A DNA stretch of 64,000 bases, taken from an uncultured Vicinamibacterales bacterium. Its GTDB lineage: Bacteria > Acidobacteriota > Vicinamibacteria > Vicinamibacterales > UBA8438. How positions within the stretch are numbered: position 1 is the stretch's first letter; each line of letters begins with the position of its first letter. The translations under genes and the position numbers were made by a program. Below are positions 1-7,998 of the stretch, piece after piece. The stretch spans positions 2,008,001-2,072,000 of the forward strand of contig OY282382.1 of NCBI GenBank assembly GCA_958295905.1, given 5' to 3'. The notes under the pieces are model-generated. The model searched no databases and was not told the origin of the DNA. It saw only the letters and a program-made list of their open reading frames with translations.

Positions 1-766
1 CGGCCGCCTTCGCCACCTCCTGCAGCAGGTTCGCCTTGCGCAGCATCCTCAACCAGCGTGCCTTGTTCTTGTTCGCGGTCTGCGCCTCGTAGTCGATCTG
101 CGGATCGCGGTACGGCTTGCCGTCGCGGAGCATCGCGAACACGATGCGCAGGATCTTGTGCCCCGTCGCCACGACCGCCCGTCCCGAGCCGCGCCCTTTC
201 GCGAGCCGCTGCTTGTACGGCCCGAACTGCGTGTTGCGGGTGCGAGCCGCCGCGTGCGCGATCTCACACAGGATGCGCCGCAGGTACACATTGCCCTTGC
301 GCCGCCTCCCGCCCTTGCTCTTGCCGGCCGATTCGTGGTTGCCCGGGCACATGCCCGCCCAACTCGCCAGCCGCCGGGCCGTGCCGAAGGCGTCCATGTC
401 GTCGCCGACTTCCGCCAACAGGGCGGCCGCCGCCAGCGGTCCCGTCCCCGGCAGCGTCTGCAGCAGCGTCCAGGGCAGTTCGTAATCCCGCCGGACCGCG
501 TCGAAAATGCGCCGCTCCATGTCCTCCAACGAGCGCTCGACCGTGCCCGACATGTTGCGCAACAAGACCACCAGCGGCTTGACGCCGTCGTCCATCCCCC
601 GCCCGAGAGCATCCAGCAGCGCAGGGATCTTCTTGCGGGCGTTGCCCTTGACGTTCTGCACCATCTCTTCCGGGTCCCGGCCCTCGACCAGGCCGTCCAG
701 CAGATGGCGGCCCGAGAGGCCGAACAGGTCCGTCAGAATGCCGCCGATGCGCAGGCCGCCCTCGTC
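1..766 (-). pseudogene. IS110-family transposase, C-terminal part, cut off by IS21
   Basis: Reading leftwards from 766, the frame encodes the C-terminal half of an IS110 transposase. It opens with EGGLRIGGILTDLFGLSGR, continues through the PGTGPLAAAALLAEVG region and the GNHESAGKSKGGRRRKGN stretch that carries the family's catalytic serine, and ends near KARWLRMLRKANLLQEVAK. No stop is reached, so the gene runs off the left edge. The N-terminal half is at 3864-4398. Deleting IS21 (767-3863) and one copy of the CGTC duplication joins the halves in one frame (HRVLD-EGGLRIGG), so this is one gene split by insertion, not two genes. The product cannot be made in its present form. Confidence 0.9.
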
Positions 767-816
767 TGTTGTCGAGCGCCTGAAAGTGATCATTTCTGCA
801 CCGCCATCGACTGTGC

Positions 817-1632
817 TCACTGCTGACCGCCGTTGTCGGCTGCCCGTTTGCGGGACGGGCGTTTGCGGCTGCGCTGCTGCCGGGTGAGTTCGGCCTCGCG
901 TCGGCGGTAGCTCTGGCCTTCGATGGCGAGGATCTCCGCGTGGTGGGTCAGGCGGTCGATCAGGGCGACGGCGCAGGAGGCGTTGGGGAAGACGGTGTCC
1001 CAGTGCTTGAAGGGCAGGTTGGTGGTGATGAGGAGGGAGCGGTGCTCGTAGCGGCGGCTGACGAGCTGGAAGAGGAGGTCGGCGGCGCGTGCATCGTAGG
1101 CGAGGTAGCCGACCTCGTCGACCGCGAGCAGCGCGGGGCGGGTGTAGTGCTTGAGACGGCGTTCGAGGGTGCGGGCGGTCTCCTGTCCGTTGAGGTCGAG
1201 GAGGAGGTCGGCGGCGGTGGTGAAGAGGGCGGAATGGCCGGCGAGGATGGCTTGGTGGGCGATGTTCTTGGCGAGCATGGTCTTGCCGAGGCCCTGGGCG
1301 CCGACGAGGATGACGTTCTCGCCGCGGGTAAGGAAGTCGAGGGTGAGGATGCGTTCGAGGGCCGGGCGTTCGAGGGCGGCGGGCCAGTTCCAGTCCCAGT
1401 CGGCGAGGGGCTTGAAGCGTCCGAGTCGGGCGCAGGTGAGTCGGCGCTCGACGCTGCGTCGCTGTCGGTCTTGGAGTTCGGCGGCGGCGATGTGTTCGAG
1501 CAGGGCGGTCGGGCTCCAGCGCTTGCGGGTGGCCATGGCGATGATGTCGTTGAGGTCGTCGGCGGTGCGGTTGAGTCCGAGTCGGCGGAGTTCAGTCGCC
1601 GGCGTCGTCGGGGGTGTTTCGGCTGAGGGCAT
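817..1632 (-). CDS. istB: IS21 transposition helper ATPase IstB
   Basis: A 271-residue AAA+ ATPase. The Walker A motif GAQGLGKT lies near residues 111-118 and the Walker B region LLAVDEVGYL follows about 60 residues later, then the sensor-like LLITTNLPF. In IS21 elements IstB assembles on DNA and directs the IstA transposase to its target. The start is the ATG at 1632, inside the end of istA (41-bp overlap), which suggests translational coupling. The C-terminus is a basic tail typical of the family. Length and motifs look intact. Confidence 0.93.
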   Translation of the reverse strand: MPSAETPPTTPATELRRLGLNRTADDLNDIIAMATRKRWSPTALLEHIAAAELQDRQRRSVERRLTCARLGRFKPLADWDWNWPAALERPALERILTLDFLTRGENVILVGAQGLGKTMLAKNIAHQAILAGHSALFTTAADLLLDLNGQETARTLERRLKHYTRPALLAVDEVGYLAYDARAADLLFQLVSRRYEHRSLLITTNLPFKHWDTVFPNASCAVALIDRLTHHAEILAIEGQSYRRREAELTRQQRSRKRPSRKRAADNGGQQ

Positions 1633-3094
1633 CGTAGGTCTCCAGGTCATGTGGCCGGACGTCGAGGTCCCGCAGTCCGGGTCGGTCGGGCAGAGCGAGG
1701 CGGAGCGGTGGTTTGAGTCCGCGCCGTCGCCGTCGCGTTTCGAGGATGTGGGCGATGGAGCCGGCGCCGGGGGCGTCTCGTTGGAGGGCGTCGGCAACGG
1801 CGGCGGCGAGTTCCTGCGGCCCGTAATCGTCGAGGAGAGCGAGCAGCCGGGTGGCGTGGGGTCTGAGCGCTTCTCCGCGCCCGGCGAGTCGCTCGAAGAG
1901 GGCGGCGGTGGCGGGGACGGCGGCGCGGAGGCGGTCGCGGGTGGTGTGGGTGTTGGTCTGGCGGGTGGCGGCGAGGAGCCCTTCGAGATGGTCGGGGTCC
2001 TCGACGGTCTGTGCGGTGTCGTAGCTGCGGCGATGGCGGGCGAGTTCGGTCTGTTGATCGAGGATCCGGACGCGGGTGTCGCTGGCGAGCAGCGTCAGGG
2101 GCTTTCGGACGTGGGTGTGGGGGATGGAGTAGAGATTGCGGTCGAAGCGGACGTAGGGTGTCTTTCCGGAGCGGACGGCGCGGACGAGTTCGGTCTCGAA
2201 GGGATGGGCGGGGAGCGGGAGCAGCCGGGGCTGCTCTTCGGCCCAGGCGTCGGCGACGGTGCGGTCCGGCATCTCGGGGTGGCGCCGTTGGTGGGCGACC
2301 TCGTCGCGCCAGCGCCGGAACTGGGTGTTGAGGTCGTCGAGGTCTCGGAAGGGCCTGGCGGCGAAGAAGGCATGCCGCAGGTATTGGATCTGTCGTTCGA
2401 CCTTTCCTTTCTCGTTGCCGCGTCCCGGCGTGCAGGGGCGGGGGGCGAAGTGGTAGTGGCCGGCGAGTTCGAGCAGTCGGGGGTGGAACTGGACGGCGGC
2501 GCCGCGGCGGTCGAGGACGGCGGTTCGGAGGTTGTCGTAGACGAGGGTGCGGGCGACGCCGCCGAGGGCCTGGAAGGCCTCGACATGTCCGCGGAGGAAG
2601 CTCTCGAGGGTCTGGTCGAGGGTGAAGAGGGCGGCGACGGCGCGGGAGTAGCCGAGGACCATGACGAATCCGGAGACGGCGCGGGTGCCGCGTCCGATGC
2701 GGACCTTGCCGAAGGAGCCCCAGTCGACCTGTGCGGACTCGCCGGGCAGGGTGACGACGCGGCGGTAGACGGTGCGGGTGGACTCGGGGCGCAGGCGCCT
2801 GACGAGGCGTCGGACCTGGATGACCGAGCCGGGATAGCCGCGCTGGCGGACCATCTCGTGGATGCGGGTGGCGCGCAGGGTCGGGTACTGGGCCAGGGTG
2901 TCGCGGATGAACGGCAGATACGGGTCGAGGGCGCTGGGCCGGCACACGCCCCGGCGGACGCTTCCCGCCCCGCGCTCGACGGCGGCGCGGACGGTCTCAC
3001 GGTGGAGGCCGAGTTGGGCCGCGATGGTGCCGAGCTTCCAGTGCTCGCCGTAATAGAGGCGCCGGATCTCGGCGCGCTGCGCGGGCGTGATCAT
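1592..3094 (-). CDS. istA: IS21 transposase IstA
   Basis: A 500-residue transposase with an N-terminal helix-turn-helix (ITPAQRAEIRRLYYGEHW, then a typical LGLHRETVR recognition helix) and an rve/DDE integrase core. The acidic residues can be seen in QVDWGSFGKV, TLVYDNLRTAV and GNEKGKVERQIQYL. The ATG at 3094 is chosen because GGGAGGG lies just upstream; the extra 25 residues of a longer reading look like noise. It catalyses strand cleavage and transfer at the IS21 ends. It overlaps istB downstream and the cysteine-rich ORF upstream. No frameshift was seen. Confidence 0.94.
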   Translation of the reverse strand: MITPAQRAEIRRLYYGEHWKLGTIAAQLGLHRETVRAAVERGAGSVRRGVCRPSALDPYLPFIRDTLAQYPTLRATRIHEMVRQRGYPGSVIQVRRLVRRLRPESTRTVYRRVVTLPGESAQVDWGSFGKVRIGRGTRAVSGFVMVLGYSRAVAALFTLDQTLESFLRGHVEAFQALGGVARTLVYDNLRTAVLDRRGAAVQFHPRLLELAGHYHFAPRPCTPGRGNEKGKVERQIQYLRHAFFAARPFRDLDDLNTQFRRWRDEVAHQRRHPEMPDRTVADAWAEEQPRLLPLPAHPFETELVRAVRSGKTPYVRFDRNLYSIPHTHVRKPLTLLASDTRVRILDQQTELARHRRSYDTAQTVEDPDHLEGLLAATRQTNTHTTRDRLRAAVPATAALFERLAGRGEALRPHATRLLALLDDYGPQELAAAVADALQRDAPGAGSIAHILETRRRRRGLKPPLRLALPDRPGLRDLDVRPHDLETYDALSRNTPDDAGD

Positions 3095-3476
3095 CGTCCC
3101 TCCCCCACCGAACGCCGCCGGGCTCCGGCATCGGGACCAGCCACCGGCTCTGCCGGCCGCAGACCACACAGCGCGTGGGCGCAGGCGCGGGAACCGGGGC
3201 GGCGTCGGGAACGGGGAGTCTGTCCGACGGCCGGGGTGCGGGGGAAGTGTGATCCGTCACACGACGCCGGGCGCGGTAGGCGCGTTGCCGGTCGCGGTGG
3301 TCGAGGTGCCCTTCGGGGCTGCGCTGATGGCGGGCGTTGGCGGCTCGGACCGCCCGGCGGCGACCGGCCGCCCGGCACCGCGGCGTGCAGTAGGCCTGGC
3401 CGCGGTAACACGCCGCGCAGACGGCGAAGAGTCGGTGGCAGTGTCGGCAGGTCTTCTGGCGGAGGGGCTGGTCCAC
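2997..3476 (-). CDS. Cysteine-rich IS21 passenger ORF
   Basis: A 159-residue basic protein (GTG start) at the promoter end of the IS21, in the same orientation as istA, whose start it overlaps by 98 bp. The N-terminal part has paired cysteines (KTCRHCHRLFAVC, then CYRGQAYCTPRC) that look like a zinc-binding module, followed by an Arg/Ala-rich helix with HQRSPEGHLDHRDRQRAYR. A second CxxC (RCVVCGR) lies further on. Similar short ORFs precede istA in other IS21 elements, from memory. The role is unknown; a DNA-binding or regulatory passenger is a guess. The real end could be earlier, since the last 30 residues lie over istA. Confidence 0.6.
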   Translation of the reverse strand: MDQPLRQKTCRHCHRLFAVCAACYRGQAYCTPRCRAAGRRRAVRAANARHQRSPEGHLDHRDRQRAYRARRRVTDHTSPAPRPSDRLPVPDAAPVPAPAPTRCVVCGRQSRWLVPMPEPGGVRWGRDDDHARAARRDPAPLLRRALEARHHRGPTRPPP

Positions 3477-3863
3477 GGCGTCGGAGCGCGCGGGGCGGTC
3501 TCCGACTGGACAACGAGCCTGAACCGTGGCACAACAGCAGGGACCGGCTCGGTCTGTCGGAGCTCGGGGCGGTCACGAGGGTCCGGGGGCACAACCGGAC
3601 CCTCACCCCCCACGTCTGAGTCCGCTCCCTACGCTATCCGAACGCACTGCCGACCGCCAGCGCCGGGGCTGTGGACGCCGCCGCTCCCCATGGACGCAAA
3701 GAGCGCGCCCACAGGGAGCTTGGAAAACCGCGAAGAACGCGGTTTCCCACAGCGCCCACAGCCATCATTTTCATCTTCTTCAAGATCTACACGAGAGACC
3801 GGTACCGGGGCCGGGCGCACCGGCGGATGTCGAGAATTGATCAGTTTTTCGCGACTCTTAACA

Positions 3864-4398
3864 CGTCCAGCACGCGGTGCATCATGTTGCGCAGCGTCGA
3901 CGCCACCCGCCGCGTGCGCGCGTGCAGGCGCGTCATACGCCGCAGCTCCTCCAACTGCGGCGGCGCCACGAAACTCGGGCTGACCAGTCCGTAGCGGGCC
4001 AGCGTCGCCAGCCATTGGCTGTCGGAGACGTCCGTCTTGCGGCCGGGCACGCGCTTGACGTGCCGTGCGTTGACAACCCACACGTCCACACCGGCCTCGG
4101 CCAGCGCCCGCTGCACCGACTTCCAGAACACACCCGTGCTCTCCATCACCACCCGTGTCAAGTCCAGGCCGGCCAGCCAGCCGACCAGCAGGTCCAGCTC
4201 CGCGCCGTAGGTGCGGTACTGCCGCGTCTCCAAAGACACGCGCCCGCCGCCGTCCTCGACCAGCGTCGTGGCGGTCAGGCTCATCTTGTGTACGTCGATG
4301 CCCGCCACCCGCGGCGCCGTGTCGAGCACCGCCTCGGGATGGCGCGGGTCCGGTGTCGGTGGCGGCAGGCTCCGCCCGTCCTTCTGCTTCTGTTCCAT
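3864..4398 (-). pseudogene. IS110-family transposase, N-terminal part, cut off by IS21
   Basis: This encodes the N-terminal RuvC-like DEDD domain. VAGIDVHKMSLTATTL gives the first Asp, MESTGVFWKSV the Glu, and KTDVSDSQWLATL the last two Asp. The ATG at 4398 follows AGGAGGGGACC, a strong ribosome binding site. The frame stays open to TLRNMMHRVLD and then hits IS21 at 3863, after which the reading is foreign and stops at 3841. The continuation is at 1-766. The reconstructed protein is at least 430 residues, matching the intact relative at 4907-6187. Confidence 0.9.
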
Positions 4399-4700
4399 GG
4401 TCCCCTCCTGCGTTGCCGGTTCCTCCGGGCCGCGGCGCCTCTGCCGGAGACGCGGCCACGACAACGGGAGCGGCGGGGAACCGCCGGGAGACTCCTCGGG
4501 CCGCCGGGGACCCGGGACGTTTTCCTCCTCGGCCTCGGCAGCGGCAGGCTGCCGGACACACTGCGGGGTGCGCACCGACGGTTCCGGCCACGTTGCTGTG
4601 CGGGATACCCCAAAGGGACCGCCGAAATAGCTGCGGCCTACACCGCCGCGCCCTTCCTCCAGCATGGCACACGGCAACCGCCCCGGGCCATGCTACGCTT
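4399..4700 (-). ncRNA. Non-coding end of the interrupted IS110, possible bridge RNA locus
   Basis: About 300 bp upstream of the IS110 start holds no gene. IS110-group elements are known to encode a structured bridge RNA in this 5' non-coding end that pairs with target and donor DNA. The stretch is GC-rich with several possible stems, but I could not fold it or define the element edge against the neighbouring IS110, so this is placement by family knowledge only. Confidence 0.25.
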
Positions 4701-4875
4701 TCATCTCGCGGGGTGGGGCGGCCAAGCGCCCGCAGGGACGTTGCTGTGAAACGCTCCCATGGCCCGGGCACACGACGGGCGTGACCGCGGATCGGTGATC
4801 GAGCGGCCTTCAGACCGGAGACGTGAGGTTCCCGGATTTCGTGGGCGGTGCGGGGCAGCCCCGATCTATGGCCCG

Positions 4876-4906
4876 ACACGGCGCCCTGGGTCCGGGGGCG
4901 CCGTGT
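4876..4906 (-). terminator. Strong hairpin just after the IS110 transposase stop
   Basis: An 11-bp perfect stem, ACACGGCGCCC paired with GGGCGCCGTGT, with a 9-nt loop, directly follows the transposase stop codon at 4907. There is no clear U-run, so it may be a weak terminator or a structural part of the element's right end. Confidence 0.5.
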
Positions 4907-6187
4907 TCAGGGGCGGGCGGCTGCCTGCACCTCGTTGATGAAGCCGTACTGCCCGAGCATGCGGAGCCAACGCGGTGCGTTGCGCTCGACGAGGAGCCGT
5001 CGGTAGTCGATGCCGGGGTCGGTGTAGGGCCGGTCATCGCGCAGGACGGCGTGTAAGACGCGCAACAGCTTGTGGGCGGTGGCGAGGACGGCCCGCTTGT
5101 AGCCGAGGCGGCCGGCGAGTGTCCGGTGATACTCGTAGAACTGCGAGCTCTTGGTCCGGACGGCGCCGTGGGCGCATTCGGCAAGCGTGGCCCGCAGCGT
5201 CCGGTTCCCCTTGCGCGCCCGCCCGGCGCGGCGCTTGCCGGCGCTGGTGTTGTTGCCCGGCGCAACGCCGGCCCAGGCGCCGAGGTGGCGCGCCTCCTGG
5301 AAGGCCCCCAGGTCCGGTCCGATTTCGGCGAGGATGGTGCATGCACTGCCGAAATCGATGCCCGGAATCGTCTGCAGCAGCCGCAGGGGGCGCTGATAGT
5401 CGGCCATCTCGGCGTGAATGCGCGAGTCGAGCGCGGCGAGAGCGGCGTCGACCCGGTCGACATCGGCCACCTGCATTTGCAGCAGGACCAGCGCGAGGGG
5501 ATCGAGGACGGCGGCCAGGGCCCGGGACAGCGGCTCCAGCTTGGCCTGCACATGATTCGTCAGGCCGGCCAGGATGGCGTCCGGCGGGCGCCCGGCGACC
5601 AGCCCGTCGAGGATGCGCCGTCCGTTGGCGCCGAAGATGTCGGACAAGATGCCGCCGAGCCGCAGGCCGTCGTGGTCGAGGGTCTTGTGGACCCGGTTGC
5701 GGTTCCGGCTGCGCTCGGCGACGAGCTTGCGGCGGTAGCGGGTCAACTGCCGCAACTGCCGAAACAGCCGCGGCGGGACGTAGCTCGGCAGGGCGAGGCC
5801 GAACTGACAGATGCGGGCCAGCCACAGGCTGTCGTTGGTGTCGGTCTTCTTGCCGCGGATCTGCTTGACGTGTTGGGCATGCAGCAGGTCGGCGTGGATG
5901 CCGGCATCCTCCAACGCCTCGAACGGCGCTTTCCAGTAGACCCCGGTACCTTCCATCGCGGCGGCGGTGACGCCGTGCGCCCGCAGCCAGTCGGTCATCG
6001 CCCGCAGACCGTCCGGCAGCGCGCTGAACTCCCGCACGGCGGTACGGGCCGGCCCGCCGCCGGCCTCGCAGAGGCGCACCGCGGCGGTGACGTGCATCTT
6101 GTGCACGTCGAGTCCGGCCGCCCGCGGGTGCGCCACGTGCATGTCGTCGATGCGCAACGTGTCGGCATCAACCGTGTCGCTGTTCAT
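4907..6187 (-). CDS. IS110-family transposase, intact
   Basis: A 426-residue DEDD transposase. Motifs in order: AAGLDVHKMHVTAA (Asp), AAAMEGTGVYWKAPF (Glu), KKTDTNDSLWLARIC (Asp, Asp), then a coiled linker RNRNRVHKTLDHDGLRLGG. The C-terminal domain has TIPGIDFGSACTILAEIG and PGNNTSAGKRRAGRARKGN with the serine used in catalysis. The ATG at 6187 follows AAGGAGGAT at good spacing; the 18 residues upstream are not needed. It is related to, but clearly diverged from, the split IS110 next door and lies in the same orientation. The frame is intact. Confidence 0.93.
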   Translation of the reverse strand: MNSDTVDADTLRIDDMHVAHPRAAGLDVHKMHVTAAVRLCEAGGGPARTAVREFSALPDGLRAMTDWLRAHGVTAAAMEGTGVYWKAPFEALEDAGIHADLLHAQHVKQIRGKKTDTNDSLWLARICQFGLALPSYVPPRLFRQLRQLTRYRRKLVAERSRNRNRVHKTLDHDGLRLGGILSDIFGANGRRILDGLVAGRPPDAILAGLTNHVQAKLEPLSRALAAVLDPLALVLLQMQVADVDRVDAALAALDSRIHAEMADYQRPLRLLQTIPGIDFGSACTILAEIGPDLGAFQEARHLGAWAGVAPGNNTSAGKRRAGRARKGNRTLRATLAECAHGAVRTKSSQFYEYHRTLAGRLGYKRAVLATAHKLLRVLHAVLRDDRPYTDPGIDYRRLLVERNAPRWLRMLGQYGFINEVQAAARP

Positions 6188-6503
6188 CAGGTATCCTCCT
6201 TGGAGGCGGAAGCGGGAGGGCGCGCCCGGTGCAGGAAACACCCGCCTCAGCGGCGGGGTTCGATTTGCTGCTCGTCCACGGCCCGCCGGGCCGGGTACGA
6301 TTCGGGGCTCGATGCCGGGCGCGCGGCGTCAGTTTGTGAACGGGGACGGGATGATTCCCTCCACCGAAAAAAGCTGCGACGACTGTTCCGCTTCCGCCCC
6401 TTGAGGATGGCACGATCCGCCGCCGCCGGCTGGAGGTCCAACGGCTCCGCGGACAGAAACCGCCCGCGTTTCATGCGGTCGGGGTGAGGGGCACGCCCCT
6501 CAT
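6188..6503 (-). ncRNA. Non-coding 5' end of the intact IS110, possible bridge RNA locus
   Basis: There is no convincing gene in these 316 bp upstream of the transposase. By family knowledge this end should encode the bridge RNA. Near the outer end is a perfect 8-bp stem, TGAGGGGC-AC-GCCCCTCA (6485-6502). The element boundary is not defined; the IS4-type element inserted just outside it. Confidence 0.3.
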
Positions 6504-6513
6504 GAGGGTTTGT

Positions 6514-7804
6514 CACTAGTGTCCCACAATTTTGGCGATTCTAGGCCCACATCAGCGGCAGTTGGGGGCCGGGAGGGCTGGAAGGACCGGGTGGCGACGG
6601 CGTCGTGAAGAGCTCCTGGAGTAGGCGACGTTCGAACACGTTGAGCTGGAGCACCTGCAGCATCCGGTGAAGGCTCCAACTCACTCGCATGACGAACTTG
6701 AGATACGCCAACAGCAAGTACATGCACATCGCCACCCATAGCTGCGTCATGACCGCGTTCTTTGACCGGCCCACGAACCGCTTCACCTTCAGATGCTGCT
6801 TGATCCACTTGAAAAACAGCTCGATCTGCCACCGGGATTTGTAGATGTCCGCAATCGTCTTGGCCACCCACGTCATGTTGTTGGTCACGAACACGTACCG
6901 GTTCTTCGTCACCGGGTCCTTGTAGACCACCCGCCGCAGCGGCGCGGCATACGCCTTCCGGCCGCGAGCGCTCGTCAGCTCGATCGTCTCGTCGCTGATG
7001 ACGCCGGTCCCGCGGCGGACGCCGTGCGTGTCCGTGACCCGATACCGCACGCCCCGCTTCAGGCGCGTCACGAAGGTCACGCCCTGCGCCTGCAACTGAT
7101 GGAACCACTTGAAGTCCATATACGCCCGGTCCGCCACGACCACGCTGCCGGCCGGAAATATCCAGGTGCGGACGACCGTGACATCGGCGGTCTTGCCTTC
7201 GGTCACACTGACGAAGCTCGGTAGATGGCCCGCCTCATCCAGACCGACGTGCAGCTTGATGGCCGCCTTCGTGCGTCGAAACGTCGCCCACGGGAAGACC
7301 GCCAGACATAAATCGATGGTGGAGGCATCGACGGCGTACAACTTGTTCTTGAATCGAAAGCCGTGCCTCGGCGCGTGCTCCCGGCAGCGGCCCAACAGGC
7401 GTTCGAACAGCGCTTCGTAGAGGGTGTACGGCTGTTCGGTATTTGACCCGGGCCAACGACGAGCGGCTGACCGTCCCCACGCCGAGGTGATAGAGTTTGC
7501 GTCCTTGGGCGGCCAGGTTGCTCACGATATCCCGCAGGCTCTGTCGGCCCGTCAACTGCGCCAAGCCAAGGGCCGCGAACTGCGCCCAGCGGCTCATGAC
7601 GCGCAACCCCTGGCCGTGCTGGTGCCGGCGGGCTTCGGCCTCGAATTCATGTCTCGGAAGGAACTTGAGAAGCTGCGCGAAGACTGTGTTATGATGAGCC
7701 ACGGCTTGGATCTCCTGTCTTTTGAATGACTTATGCTACCAATCATTCTATCAGACATGGAAGGTTCAAGCCGCCTTTACTTGAAGGTGTGTGGGACAGA
7801 AGTG
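6514..7804 (-). mobile_element. IS4-type insertion sequence with frameshifted transposase
   Basis: Terminal inverted repeats are CACTAGTGTCCCACA at 6514 and, on the other strand, CACTTCTGTCCCACA at 7804 (13 of 15 match). A 9-bp direct repeat AGGGTTTGT flanks them (6505-6513 and 7805-7813); a further G makes it 10 bp if the boundary is moved by one. The element is 1,291 bp with one transposase gene. It inserted beside the outer end of the IS110. A 44-bp copy of its right end recurs at 50220-50263. Confidence 0.9.
6541..7702 (-). pseudogene. IS4-family transposase, one-base frameshift
   Basis: The N-terminal part (GTG at 7702 after AGGAG) reads FAQLLKFLPRHEFEAEARR and LTGRQSLRDIVSNL up to SRSSLARV, the usual DUF4372-type start. 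At the TTT of 7442-7444 the frame shifts: removing one base gives NTEQPYTLYEALFERLLGRC in place of the present reading and joins the DDE part. That part has AVDASTIDLCLAV (Asp), VVADRAYMDFKWF (Asp) and KSRWQIELFFKWIKQH (Glu). The total would be about 386 residues, normal for the family. The change could be a true mutation or a base-calling error in a short homopolymer. Confidence 0.88.
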
Positions 7805-7998
7805 AGGGTTTGTGGGCCATGTGGGTGCTCCCGTCCTTCATCTCCGCGACCTTCGCAAATGGACTCGTCGCGGGTTTGTGGGCGCTGGGGCATATCGATC
7901 GAGTGGATCGGCGACTGTCGGCGTTCCGCGCAGCGCGTCCCCGCAGTACGGCGGGAACGCTGTCCCAAGGCCGCCGTTCCAACCTCGCTCCACAAGCT
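7805..7998. other. Short spacer between the IS4 element and the TIR gene
   Basis: No gene recognised. It holds two related words, GGGTTTGTGGGCC (7807) and GGGTTTGTGGGCG (7878). GC content drops sharply just after it, at the start of the AT-rich TIR gene. Confidence 0.5.

Larger units (their letters stand above)
767..3863 (-). mobile_element. IS21-family insertion sequence, complete
   Basis: The ends form an imperfect inverted repeat that starts with the family's TGT: TGTTGTCGAGCGCCTGAAAG at the left, and on the other strand TGTTAAGAGTCGCGAAAAAC at the right. In both, TGATCA and TTCT follow at matching distances. The flanks carry a 4-bp direct repeat CGTC (763-766 and 3864-3867), within the short target duplications known for IS21. 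The 3,097-bp element carries istA, istB and a cysteine-rich ORF, all transcribed leftwards. Both main genes are intact, so it may be functional. It landed in the linker between the DEDD and C-terminal domains of an IS110 transposase. Confidence 0.93.

Noticed and set aside
1151..3619. An 822-codon open frame on the plus strand opposite istA/istB, rich in Gly, Glu and Val
   Set aside because: It is the antisense shadow of two well-supported IS21 genes; the composition is that of reversed high-GC coding DNA and no domain is recognisable.
4398..4879. A longer N-terminus for the first IS110 transposase
   Set aside because: AGGAGG directly before the ATG at 4398 and the start of similarity there support the shorter form; the extension has no similarity to the family.
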